The position numbers were made by a program, and so were the translations under genes. Source: an uncultured Bacteroidota bacterium (lineage in GTDB: Bacteria > Bacteroidota > Bacteroidia > Chitinophagales > Chitinophagaceae). From it: 64,000 nucleotides of DNA. Below the pieces are notes generated by a model. That model did not search any database. It was not told where the DNA came from and was given only the letters and a program-made list of their open reading frames with translations. Positions 36,440 to 45,227 of the stretch are shown here, in pieces. The DNA is taken from contig CAIJXT010000030.1 in assembly GCA_903824665.1 (NCBI GenBank), forward strand, positions 220,592-284,591. The letters run 5' to 3'. The first letter of the stretch is position 1. Every line of letters starts with the position of its first letter.

Positions 36440-38815
36440 TTAATCCTTACTTCTGTTGCCTCCAAGGCGGTACATGATCGACAACTGTAATGAAGGTGTT
36501 TTGTACAGTTCGCCCGAAATAGATTTCGCACCTGTTGTAGCTGCATTATCCCAGAGTGTCTGTACACTCCTCAGGTCTATGCTTGTATTAGGTCCTACCA
36601 GGTAAGAGAAGCCAAGCAGATAACCAAGGCCAAACCTGCTCCTGAAATCTTCTTCCTTATACTTAGGTGCATTATCAGTACCCTGCTCGTTCACAAATGT
36701 TCCTGGGATGTTCGATGGCATTGTTGCCGCACCGGTATTGATAGAGAATGAATACAGGAAGTTTCCGCCCGTGTAGAAGTTGAAATTACCCTTGCTGTAA
36801 CGGATAGCCACCGGCATTTCAAGGCTGTGCAGTGCAGAGAAGCTATACGAGTTCATCAGCAGGTCTTTGCGGTACTGGTTGCCCACCTGAGTGTACACAT
36901 AATAGTTGTCTTCAATGGCACTATTATTATTCAGCCTGTGGAAGTACTTCAGTTCACCCAGCAGATTCCAGGAGTCGTTGAATACCATATTGGCAGTCAT
37001 ACCAAACTGGAATCCTTTGAAACTGTGTGGTCCAAAGAAATTGCTGTTGATGCCAGCCGTGATACCCGCTGAAAACTGAGCACCCGACGCGTTTGTTTTT
37101 ACATCATTGAATGCAGCGCTCATCCGTGCCAGCAGCGACACACCGCTTCCCTTTTTAGAGGCTTTCGACTTGGTTTCTGCACCACCGGTATGGTTGGCAG
37201 CCACAGACGACGATGCGGTTGCTGCAGGCATTATTTTTGACTCTTCCTGCCCATCTTCGTCCACATTGTTATTGCCTGATTTTCTTGCAGCTGCTGATGC
37301 CGTATTCTTAGCCACAGACGCTGTGTTGTCAGTTGCTTCGTCATCATTCAATGCGCCCGCTTTGCCCTGTGCATACTTCCTGTTATTACCCGCAAGTTTG
37401 TTTTCAGTTACAGGTTTTATACCCAGTTCCATATTCACTTGTTCTATCGAGATCGTATCCAGTTTGTTTACAAATTCGTTTTCCGACACCTTAATAGTAC
37501 TTTGGTGAACCAACATTCTCGTGATCACACGCTTACCTTTTATGTGGTTTTCACCATTGTTGCGTGCCATTGTTCCACCCGTTCCATAGTTTTTCGCACT
37601 TGTAGCAGCAGCTGGTTTGTTGTTTGCTGGCGTGGCCACATTGGCTACCGCTGGGACAGCAGGGTTTGTTTTAGCGGGTGCAGCTACCGTTTCATTGTTT
37701 TTGGTATTGCTTTCCTCTGCTTTGCTGCCTTTTTCATTGTTCACAATGGCAGGTGTAACAGTTGTTTTATCCGCACTTTTAGCCAATCCGGCAGGAGCGC
37801 TGCTATTCAGTACACTGGTAGCGTTTGCATGCTCTCCGGGCAATGTTGTCTTTCCAATGGAGCCATCCGTTGCTGCAATAGAGCCTGTCGGAGCGCTAAT
37901 GCTCACTGGTGCAACCGCTGTGCCTGGTGTCTGTTTGCTATCTTTTACATTGGCTATGCTGTTATGTGCCGATTCGTTGTTTCCGTTTTCAGCTACATTT
38001 CCGTCAGTTTTCGTTCTGTTTACATCAACTGGTGCTGTGTGTGCCATGTCAGCCGCACTCGCATTCTTTTTACTTCCAGACAATGTAGAGGCAGTTACCT
38101 TGCCTGTTGCTGCGGTTGTATTCGTGTTCGCAGTGTGTTTTTTGTTTGAGCTGGTTGTGTTGCTGGCTACCTGATGGTCACCAGTGCCAGATGTGGCTGT
38201 TTGTTTTTTAGCTATATTATTAGAACCTGTAAAGCTGTTACGGGTATTATTATCGTTACTTGTTTTAGTGCTATTGTCAGATTGTTTGTTACTGTTATTT
38301 TTTCGTGGCGTTGTGCCGTTATTTCTGTCGTCAGTTACTGGTTTTCCTACTATTGCTTCACTAGTGCTTTGGTAGTTTTCTGGCTGGCTGGTTTCGGTAC
38401 CGGCCATCTGGCGCTCTTGTTTATTGGTATTGGCGTTGGCATGTTCGGCTACTCTGTGGGCCACGTTGCCTGCGCCTTTGTTCTCTGCTTCGTTAGCTGG
38501 CAGTTCGTATACCCTGTCTGGCTCGTTGTTCACGGCGTCTTTACTCGCATTCGCCAGCATCACAGAGCCTGTTTTGCCGCCCCTGTAGGCCGACGCAAGC
38601 TCGTAGCTGCCAACACATACCGTGCCAACCAGCGACAATACCGCTACCGCACTGAATATGCGACGCCAGTAGAAAACGCCTATGCGCCTTTGCTGTGGCA
38701 TTTCCTTATCCAGCAGATCCCTCATATTCAGCCAGGCTCCACCTCGCTCCTGCTCCTCACCTCCCACAAGGCGCTGCCTCACGAGATCGTCTATTCTGAT
38801 GAAATTTTTATCCAT
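36440..38815 (-). CDS. Putative trans-envelope anti-sigma factor: cytoplasmic head, inner-membrane helix, long disordered linker, outer-membrane barrel
   Basis: 791 residues with an unusual layout. Residues 1-50 are charged with no signal peptide (IDDLVRQRLVGGEEQ, W28, DLLDKEMPQQRR). Residues 52-70 are one hydrophobic helix after RR. Residues about 75-565 are low-complexity, dominated by Asn, Thr, Ser, Ala and Lys. Residues about 570-791 look like an outer-membrane beta-barrel: alternating aromatic strands such as FQFGMTANMVFND, NLLGELKYFHRL, FNFYTGGNFLYSFS, FGLGYLLGFSYL, ending LSIMYRLGGNRSKD. It follows an ECF sigma gene by 61 bases on the same strand. This matches the dual membrane-spanning anti-sigma (Dma) proteins described in Bacteroides, which sense the outer membrane and hold a sigma factor. 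The role here is inferred. Confidence 0.78.
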   Translation of the reverse strand: MDKNFIRIDDLVRQRLVGGEEQERGGAWLNMRDLLDKEMPQQRRIGVFYWRRIFSAVAVLSLVGTVCVGSYELASAYRGGKTGSVMLANASKDAVNNEPDRVYELPANEAENKGAGNVAHRVAEHANANTNKQERQMAGTETSQPENYQSTSEAIVGKPVTDDRNNGTTPRKNNSNKQSDNSTKTSNDNNTRNSFTGSNNIAKKQTATSGTGDHQVASNTTSSNKKHTANTNTTAATGKVTASTLSGSKKNASAADMAHTAPVDVNRTKTDGNVAENGNNESAHNSIANVKDSKQTPGTAVAPVSISAPTGSIAATDGSIGKTTLPGEHANATSVLNSSAPAGLAKSADKTTVTPAIVNNEKGSKAEESNTKNNETVAAPAKTNPAVPAVANVATPANNKPAAATSAKNYGTGGTMARNNGENHIKGKRVITRMLVHQSTIKVSENEFVNKLDTISIEQVNMELGIKPVTENKLAGNNRKYAQGKAGALNDDEATDNTASVAKNTASAAARKSGNNNVDEDGQEESKIMPAATASSSVAANHTGGAETKSKASKKGSGVSLLARMSAAFNDVKTNASGAQFSAGITAGINSNFFGPHSFKGFQFGMTANMVFNDSWNLLGELKYFHRLNNNSAIEDNYYVYTQVGNQYRKDLLMNSYSFSALHSLEMPVAIRYSKGNFNFYTGGNFLYSFSINTGAATMPSNIPGTFVNEQGTDNAPKYKEEDFRSRFGLGYLLGFSYLVGPNTSIDLRSVQTLWDNAATTGAKSISGELYKTPSLQLSIMYRLGGNRSKD

Positions 38816-38876
38816 AAGGATAAATTTTGTTTTTTAATAATAATTTAAAATCTTTCCCAAACCACTTCCCGAAAAA

Positions 38877-39452
38877 TTACTGTTTCAGGTGCAATTCCAA
38901 TTTTTCTATTTTCTCTTTTAGTATTCGCCTGCCTTCCGACAAGTGCCATTTCGACGTCCCCTCACTTATTCCAACAATATTTCCAATTTCTTTATGCGTA
39001 AAGCCCTCCATCACATACATATTAAACACTGTACGGGTAGCATCAGGCAATGCCTGTACCAACCGTACCAACTGATCGTAATACATTTTGTCGGCATGGT
39101 CTTTATGTACCAACTCATCTTTCTCTACTAGTAGTATCTGGTTCGAGTATTTTGCATTTTGCTTCACATAGTCTGCCACCGCATGGAATACTATTTTCCT
39201 GATCCACCCTTCAAAAGAACCTTGAAAATTGTATTGCTTTATTTTCTGAAATGCCCTCAGATAGCCATTGTTAAGTACTTCTTCTGCCTGCTCGTCATGA
39301 TCTATATATCGCCGTACCAGTGCCATCATTTTAGGATAAAATAACCGATATAGCTTCTCCTGTGCAGCTCGCTCGTTGCGAATGCACCCTTGAATGAGCT
39401 GTTCTAACTCACTGGCCTGGCCAGTAACAGTATATGCCAAAGCTATAGACAA
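38877..39452 (-). CDS. RNA polymerase ECF sigma factor
   Basis: 191 residues with region 2 (YRLFYPKMMALVRRYI, AEEVLNNGYLRAFQKI, FEGWIRKIVFHAVADY) and region 4 (LPDATRTVFNMYVMEGFTHKEIGNIVGISEGTSKWHLSEGRRIL, quoted only by its key parts: helix-turn-helix GFTHKEIGNIVGISEGTSKW). The only possible start is TTG at 39452: a stop codon lies four codons upstream and the next Met is inside region 2. Cotranscribed with the trans-envelope protein, which is its probable anti-sigma factor. Confidence 0.92.
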   Translation of the reverse strand: MSIALAYTVTGQASELEQLIQGCIRNERAAQEKLYRLFYPKMMALVRRYIDHDEQAEEVLNNGYLRAFQKIKQYNFQGSFEGWIRKIVFHAVADYVKQNAKYSNQILLVEKDELVHKDHADKMYYDQLVRLVQALPDATRTVFNMYVMEGFTHKEIGNIVGISEGTSKWHLSEGRRILKEKIEKLELHLKQ

Positions 39453-39909
39453 GTATGTTGGTTATTAATCCTGTACACTATAATAAGACTGTTTTGCATC
39501 CGAATAGGTTGGGTATAATATAGTGTAACCGTAAATTTAATCGATTATTTTCTAATTCATGCCGTTTTCTGCACGTTTATTCAGCCAAAATAGCCTGTAT
39601 TTACCCATATATTTGACATTTATCCACTTTGAATGCGGCCCTTACTGATGGGGTCGAAATGTAAATTCATCCCATATATTAAGCCACGTAATTACATAGT
39701 GAAAATATTTGTCAGCTGTTTTTGTTGAAGCGGATGCGCGGGTTACCACCCCGTATTCCCAATGCGATTCAGCATAGAAATGGCAGGTAGCTGATTGTTC
39801 TGAACAATGTGGCCGCATGGTCCCACTCCCAAATTAGCATATAGCCTCCTCATGCCGCGGGTCGCGACAAACCTTCAGTCATCAGCAAAGTCTATTTTTT
39901 TGCATGCGG
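39453..39909. other. Non-coding region upstream of the ECF sigma gene
   Basis: 457 bases with no credible gene. It should hold the sigma gene promoter. An inverted repeat is listed separately; the rest shows nothing I recognise. Confidence 0.5.
39474..39527. promoter_or_regulatory. Inverted repeat upstream of the ECF sigma gene
   Basis: TACACTAT (39474-39481) and ATAGTGTA (39520-39527) are exact inverted 8-mers, both with TATAAT-like AT-rich flanks, 38 bases apart and 21-75 bases before the sigma start. Possible binding site for a regulator or a sigma-dependent element. Confidence 0.35.
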
Positions 39910-41703
39910 TCAGTGCGCACCACATCCCGCACCCTCTGCCTTTGTTACCTTATACAGGAATTTCTGCATGTCCCAAGCCGATGTAGGACACCGTTCTGCA
40001 CAAAGACCACAATGTAGGCACACGTCCTCGTCCTTCACCATAACACGGGTAGTAGCCAGTGGTCCGGACACATAGAGGTCCTGTGTAGTATTGGTAGCCA
40101 GCACCTTGGTATGCCGCCGCAGCTCTGCCTCATCCTCCTGATTGGGGATAAACGATATACATGCCGTCGGGCAGATGTCCATACAGGCATCACACTCTAT
40201 ACACTTGCTTTCTGTAAATACAGTCTGCACATCACAGTTCAGGCAGCGTTCAGCCTCCTTAAAGCCGGTCGGCAGATCAAAACCCAGCTCCACCTCTTTC
40301 TTGCGGTTGGTAAGCGTCAGTTTCTTATCTGCATGTGGCACAGCATACCGCAGATCGGTGGTTACCTCACTATCGTAGCTCCATTCGTGTATGCCCATTT
40401 TTTGGCTCACCAGGTTCACAAAGGGCGATGGACGGTTGGTAAGGGCCTCGTTGCTGCAAAACAAATGTATCGAAATGGCAGCCTGATGGCCATGCGCAAC
40501 AGCCGTTATCACATTCTTGGGTCCAAAAGCAGCATCTCCTCCAAAGAAAACCCTGGAGTTGGTAGAAACAAATGTCTTTTCATCAACAACAGGCATATCC
40601 CATTTGTCAAATTCAATACCCAGATCCCGCTCTATCCAGGGAAAGCTGTTTTCCTGACCTATAGCTACCAGCACATCGTCCGCAGGGTAAAAAACTTCCG
40701 GCTCGCCGGTGGGTACAAGTTTACGCTTGCCATTGTCGTCATATTGGGCATGTACCTTTTCAAACATCATGCCCTTCAGCACGCCACCCTCTACCACAAA
40801 TGATTTCGGCACATGGTTATCAATAATAGGTATGTCTTCGTGCAGTGCGTCTTCTTTTTCCCAGGGCGATGCCTTCATTTCAGCAAACGGACTGCGTACT
40901 ATAACCTTCACCTCTTCACCGCCCAGACGGCGTGCGGTGCGGCAGCAGTCCATAGCAGTATTGCCCCCACCCAGCACTATAACCCTCTTACCTATCTTGT
41001 TGGTATGCTCAAATGCCACATTCGCCAGCCAGTTAATACCAATGTGTACGTTCGCCGCAGCTTCTGCACGCCCCGGCACATCCAGATCACGCCCCTTAGG
41101 CGCTCCGGATCCTACAAAAACGGCATCATATCCCTGTTCCAGCAATCCTTTAAGACTGGGCACATAATGGTTGAAGTGTTTGTGTATGCCAAGGTCGAGT
41201 ATGAAATTGACCTCTTCCTCCAGCACAGTCTCCGGCAGGCGGAAGGAGGGGATCTGGCTGCGCATAAAACCACCGCCTGATCGCTGTTCATCGTATATAT
41301 GCAACTCGTACCCCAGCGGTGCCAGGTCGCGGGCCACAGTAAGTGCAGCAGGGCCGGCACCCACCAGTGCCACACGCTTGCCATTGGGGGCAAATGGCCC
41401 CTGAGGCATATGCTTTTTTACATCACCTTTATTGTCGGCGGCTACCCGCTTCAGACGGCATATGGCTACCGGCTCCTCCTCAACCCTGCCGCGGCGGCAT
41501 GCGGGCTCGCAGGGGCGGTCACAAGTACGGCCCAGTATACCGGGAAACACATTCGACTCCCAGTTGACCATGTATGCTTCTGTATATTGCTGACGGGCTA
41601 TAAGCCTGATGTATTCCGGTACGGGCGTATGCGCAGGACAGGCATACTGGCAGTCTACCACTTTATGAAAATACTCGGGGTCTTTGATGTCTGTTGGTTT
41701 CAA
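39910..41703 (-). CDS. GltD-like FAD/NAD(P)H oxidoreductase with C-terminal 2[4Fe-4S] ferredoxin domain
   Basis: 597 residues. The N-terminal Fe-S module has CQYACPAHTPVPEYI and GRTCDRPCEPACRRG, as in the glutamate synthase small subunit. FAD and NAD(P) Rossmann motifs are GAGPAALTVARDLA and LGGGNTAMDCCRTA. The C-terminus adds CIECDACMDICPTACI and CLHCGLCAERCPTSAW, two [4Fe-4S] clusters. Such proteins pass electrons between NAD(P)H and ferredoxin-linked enzymes. No glutamate synthase large subunit or 2-oxoacid:ferredoxin oxidoreductase is adjacent, so the partner is unknown. Start is TTG at 41703. Confidence 0.85.
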   Translation of the reverse strand: MKPTDIKDPEYFHKVVDCQYACPAHTPVPEYIRLIARQQYTEAYMVNWESNVFPGILGRTCDRPCEPACRRGRVEEEPVAICRLKRVAADNKGDVKKHMPQGPFAPNGKRVALVGAGPAALTVARDLAPLGYELHIYDEQRSGGGFMRSQIPSFRLPETVLEEEVNFILDLGIHKHFNHYVPSLKGLLEQGYDAVFVGSGAPKGRDLDVPGRAEAAANVHIGINWLANVAFEHTNKIGKRVIVLGGGNTAMDCCRTARRLGGEEVKVIVRSPFAEMKASPWEKEDALHEDIPIIDNHVPKSFVVEGGVLKGMMFEKVHAQYDDNGKRKLVPTGEPEVFYPADDVLVAIGQENSFPWIERDLGIEFDKWDMPVVDEKTFVSTNSRVFFGGDAAFGPKNVITAVAHGHQAAISIHLFCSNEALTNRPSPFVNLVSQKMGIHEWSYDSEVTTDLRYAVPHADKKLTLTNRKKEVELGFDLPTGFKEAERCLNCDVQTVFTESKCIECDACMDICPTACISFIPNQEDEAELRRHTKVLATNTTQDLYVSGPLATTRVMVKDEDVCLHCGLCAERCPTSAWDMQKFLYKVTKAEGAGCGAH

Positions 41704-41987
41704 TAGTATTAGCTTTTGTACGTGAAAAAACTTTACCGATCTGCAGTCAACAATCTAAAGGAACTTGTACCTCACACCGGCCATGAGTATGTATGAAAAT
41801 GTAATCTTCCGGAGTGCAACACTAAAATAATAATTTTTTTGATTGCTTGTGAATAATATTTTCATCCCGTGCGCTGTCGTCGGAATTAGCGCACTACGAT
41901 CTGTGTTCAGTCAATACAGACCCCTCGTAACCTGTTATCGTCCCGCGATTCTGCCGCCATACCACCCGGATTTCTTTTACATAGCCA

Positions 41988-42638
41988 CTATCTGTATTCC
42001 ATCTGGCGTAGGACCTCTTCCAGTTTGTACGCAATGGGGTAGTACTCAATGTTGAACTTTTTCGATTTTCGGCGGTACGTCGTGTCAAAATAGCATCCTC
42101 TCTGACGATCAAAGAACTCCGGTGCTTCGGAATAAGCCACCTGCTTCATCTGGTCGTCGTAAACCACCCATACTTTCCCGAACCGGGTATCGAAATCTGC
42201 CAGCTCGTCTTCCGTCAAGTACCCTATACGAGGGATGTTTGCCTTTGCGTAGCCATAGTAGGCGATCTGAAACAGTTTGCCTACAAGCCTTTTGGCAGGC
42301 ACAATAGCGCCATCCGCACCCAACAATATACCGTCCAGGCGCCCCTGCTTTACAAGTGCCAGATTGGTATCAGCAAAATAGTACACCGGGCAAAACGAAA
42401 AATGATCTCTGAAATCGTTGCGGATCCCTACATATACCGATTGAAGGTCTTTCTGCAGTTGCGCTGCCTCTTTGTGGTCTCCTCTTGTTTTCAACGCCCT
42501 TAGTCTGTTTTGTTCAGTCGATAACATTACAAGTATTGCATCTGGCTGCCGTATAGGCTGGTCTGTCTGTGCAGCCGCCCGAAAGGAAGGAACCAGTACA
42601 GATAAGCAAAACAAGAAAATATTGAATATAGGGCGCAT
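41988..42638 (-). CDS. Secreted protein of unknown function
   Basis: The start is placed at the ATG at 42638, giving a signal peptide MRPIFNIFLFCLSVLVPSFRAAAQ; longer starts lack a signal. The 192-residue mature region has no recognised motif. It contains FCPVYYFADTNLALVKQGRLDG and a VVYDDQMKQV segment with many aromatic residues near the end. No neighbour on the same strand suggests a job. Confidence 0.6.
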   Translation of the reverse strand: MRPIFNIFLFCLSVLVPSFRAAAQTDQPIRQPDAILVMLSTEQNRLRALKTRGDHKEAAQLQKDLQSVYVGIRNDFRDHFSFCPVYYFADTNLALVKQGRLDGILLGADGAIVPAKRLVGKLFQIAYYGYAKANIPRIGYLTEDELADFDTRFGKVWVVYDDQMKQVAYSEAPEFFDRQRGCYFDTTYRRKSKKFNIEYYPIAYKLEEVLRQMEYR

Positions 42639-42815
42639 AGCACAAATATATTTTAAATTGCAGCTGCTACCTAACGCCACATGAAAATTGCTGCTACTCC
42701 ATCGTTTGGTGTGCCAAATGGGCAATGGGTTGCGATTTTCTTGTGGTTATTATTTCCTCCAAATTACGCTCCAGTCAATTTGACAACGTTCCGTACCTTC
42801 GCCGAAAATCGATAA

Positions 42816-43799
42816 GTGCTCCGGTTATTCAGAAATAATAGTCCTTTTACTGTAATAATCCTGTTTCTGTTTGCAATACTGGCCAAAATTCAGGTGCTGC
42901 TGCACCCTGAGGTGCCTGGTCCTGTAGCCGGTCATTTCCTGTACAACTATGTGCTGCGTGCAATGCATTTTTTGTTTAGGGAAGCCGGTTTTGTATATGC
43001 CTTCATAGCTATTGTCATCTTGTTTTTTCAGTCATTGTATATCAAGAGCATCGCCACACGGCACAAGCTGTTTCACCGGTACACCTATATTCCGGCATTT
43101 GTGTACTTGTTGCTCACTTCCATTTATCTGCCTTTCAACTATTTTAATGAAACACTGATCCTGAACATGCTGCTACTGGGTGCTGTCGATGTCATGTTCA
43201 GCTTTACCCAGACCGCACAACCCCGGAAACTCATCTACAACGCAGCCTTTTTGCTCTGCCTTGCAGCATTGTTTCAGTTTTCCCTGCTCACTTTTTTTCT
43301 GCTCCTGCTGGTGGGTATGGTATTGTTCAGGCCGTTCAATCTGGGCGAGTGGAGCGTGGCAATGATGGGATACATCACCCCCATTTACTTTTTGGTTTGT
43401 GTACTGTTTCTTGCCGATAGGTTTTACCTGCTGTACCAGTGGCCGCATCTGGGGTTTTCGCTCTCTGCCGGTATAGAGTCTCCTTTCCATCTCATACTCA
43501 CTATCGCCGGAACACTCATACTGCTGGGTAGTGGCGTGTATGCCATGCAGCAGAATGTAGCAATGAGCAACATCTATGTGCGCCGCGACTGGACCGCTAT
43601 GTCGTTCTACCTCATTATATCGCTGCTCGTAGCACTGCTCACCGATGCAGCTATCAAAAGCGCTTGGCTCATTATCATACCTGCATTAAGCATTATTATA
43701 TCTCACGGCTTTTTACTTGAAAAGAACAAACGGTTTAGTAATTTTATCTTTTATTTTTCACTCTTATTTCTGTTTTTCTGCCTTTGGGCAAATAAATAA
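42816..43799 (+). CDS. Polytopic membrane protein, DUF6427-like
   Basis: 327 residues with about nine or ten hydrophobic helices and no soluble domain. The N-terminal LFRNNSPFTVIILFLFA and the pattern of helices resemble the DUF6427 family of Bacteroidota. The start is GTG at 42816. Six bases separate it from purQ, so both are likely on one transcript; no functional link to purine synthesis is evident. Confidence 0.65.
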   Translation: MLRLFRNNSPFTVIILFLFAILAKIQVLLHPEVPGPVAGHFLYNYVLRAMHFLFREAGFVYAFIAIVILFFQSLYIKSIATRHKLFHRYTYIPAFVYLLLTSIYLPFNYFNETLILNMLLLGAVDVMFSFTQTAQPRKLIYNAAFLLCLAALFQFSLLTFFLLLLVGMVLFRPFNLGEWSVAMMGYITPIYFLVCVLFLADRFYLLYQWPHLGFSLSAGIESPFHLILTIAGTLILLGSGVYAMQQNVAMSNIYVRRDWTAMSFYLIISLLVALLTDAAIKSAWLIIIPALSIIISHGFLLEKNKRFSNFIFYFSLLFLFFCLWANK

Positions 43800-43805
43800 T
43801 TATAA

Positions 43806-44498
43806 ATGAAATTCGGTATTATAGTATTCCCGGGCTCCAATTGCGACCGCGACATGATGCACGCATTGCGTGATGATCTGAAACAAGAAACAGTCATGCT
43901 GTGGCACAAAGACCGCGACCTGAGCATGTTTACCACAGACGATTGCATAGTGTTGCCAGGTGGTTTTTCCTACGGCGACTACCTGCGTTGTGGTGCGCTT
44001 GCGCGCTTTAGCCCCATGATGGAGCAGGTAATAGATTTTGCAGGCAGGGGGGGTAAGGTACTCGGCGTATGCAACGGTTTCCAGATTTTGTGCGAAGCAG
44101 GGCTGCTGCCGGGAGTATTGCTGCAGAATGACCATCAGAAGTTTGCCTGCAAAAATGTGTTCATCAAAAGCGATGGACCGGATAATGCCATTGGTATGCA
44201 GGTAGGCGAAAAGACACTGAAAATACCGGTTGCACATGGCGAGGGCCGCTATTATGCCGATGCAGCTACGCTAAAACAACTCAAAGACAACAAACAGGTT
44301 GTTTTCCGCTACTGCAACGAAAAAGGAGAGGTACACATAGACTCTAACCCCAATGGTGCTATCAATAATATTGCTGGCATCTGCAATGCGGATCGTAACG
44401 TTTATGGCATGATGCCGCACCCAGAGCGTGCATGTTCTGCAGAGCTGAACAATACACACGGTAGGGATATTTTGCTTGCACTTACGCGGTTCAATTAA
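43806..44498 (+). CDS. purQ: Phosphoribosylformylglycinamidine synthase subunit PurQ
   Basis: Glutaminase subunit that supplies ammonia to PurL in step four of purine synthesis. Class I amidotransferase triad is visible: Cys in GVCNGFQIL (about residue 86) and His/Glu in MMPHPERA near the end. N-terminal GIIVFPGSNCDRD is diagnostic for PurQ. 230 residues is standard. purL and purS are not in this window. Confidence 0.95.
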   Translation: MKFGIIVFPGSNCDRDMMHALRDDLKQETVMLWHKDRDLSMFTTDDCIVLPGGFSYGDYLRCGALARFSPMMEQVIDFAGRGGKVLGVCNGFQILCEAGLLPGVLLQNDHQKFACKNVFIKSDGPDNAIGMQVGEKTLKIPVAHGEGRYYADAATLKQLKDNKQVVFRYCNEKGEVHIDSNPNGAINNIAGICNADRNVYGMMPHPERACSAELNNTHGRDILLALTRFN

Positions 44499-44500
44499 GA

Positions 44501-44541
44501 TTTTCCTCTGTTGCTATGACATCTATCAACAGAGCTGAAAA
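44501..44541. terminator. Hairpin after purQ, possible terminator
   Basis: CTCTGTTG (44506-44513) pairs perfectly with CAACAGAG (44527-44534), and TTTTC/GAAAA can extend the stem past a 2-base bulge. There is no T run in the plus direction, so it is a weak terminator candidate. Confidence 0.35.
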
Positions 44542-44685
44542 TATTGTTGTAATACATAATGTCAATTCCGGGCGTACTAAAACAAACGTTAAATGTCGGT
44601 TTTGCAATAAACAATAGCCTGTAAGAAAGCTATATTGCAGTGTCTACTATTTGTAAAACAGCCTGAAATAATAAAATACACAGCT

Positions 44686-45147
44686 ATGCAGATATTCAAA
44701 CATGTTGCCACTTTCCTTGTTTTGCTGCTCACAGCAGGTGTATCAAATGCGCAAATGACCGCTGATCCTACAAAATGGGAATATGAGGTCAAAAAAACAG
44801 CCCCCAATGACTACCAGCTGATCTTTCATTTGCAATTGAAAAATGGATGGCACATCTGGTCACTCAATCCCGGTGGCGATGGCTTTCAGATTGTACCTGC
44901 CATAACCATCGACAAAAACCCGTCTGTACAGGTGAAGGGCAAGCCAAAGGAAACCGGAAAGGCTACCACTACCGTGATGGATGGCGTTGAAGGCAAGGTT
45001 ACATACCTGAGCGGAAAGGTTGACTACATACAGGAAGTGACTGTAAGAGGCACCACAAAAATAACCGGTAAGCACACGTATCAGGTTTGTGACGACAGAA
45101 TGTGCCTGGCTCCGGTAGACAAGGATTTTGTTTTCGAGATTAAGTGA
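44686..45147 (+). CDS. Stand-alone DsbD N-terminal-domain protein (periplasmic)
   Basis: Start taken at the ATG at 44686, giving signal MQIFKHVATFLVLLLTAGVSNAQ. The remaining 131 residues match only the first domain of DsbD: NGWHIWSLNPGGDGFQ and TYQVCDDRMCLAPVDKDF, with the two cysteines of the redox pair in VCDDRMC. The downstream full DsbD contains the same domain, so this is a duplicate without the membrane and thioredoxin parts. It could be a redox partner reduced by DsbD. 80 bases separate the two genes. Confidence 0.85.
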   Translation: MQIFKHVATFLVLLLTAGVSNAQMTADPTKWEYEVKKTAPNDYQLIFHLQLKNGWHIWSLNPGGDGFQIVPAITIDKNPSVQVKGKPKETGKATTTVMDGVEGKVTYLSGKVDYIQEVTVRGTTKITGKHTYQVCDDRMCLAPVDKDFVFEIK

Positions 45148-45227
45148 TGCATATACCCGGTTTGTCTGCCTATTTAGGGTGGATACAATAAAATGCAGTG
45201 AGGTTTAACATTATTGAATTCATTTAG

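Noticed and set aside
37439..38848. Long open frames on the plus strand opposite the low-complexity linker of the trans-envelope protein
   Set aside because: They arise because the Asn/Thr/Ala-rich linker gives stop-poor complementary sequence; the predicted proteins are hydrophobic and Cys-rich without pattern.
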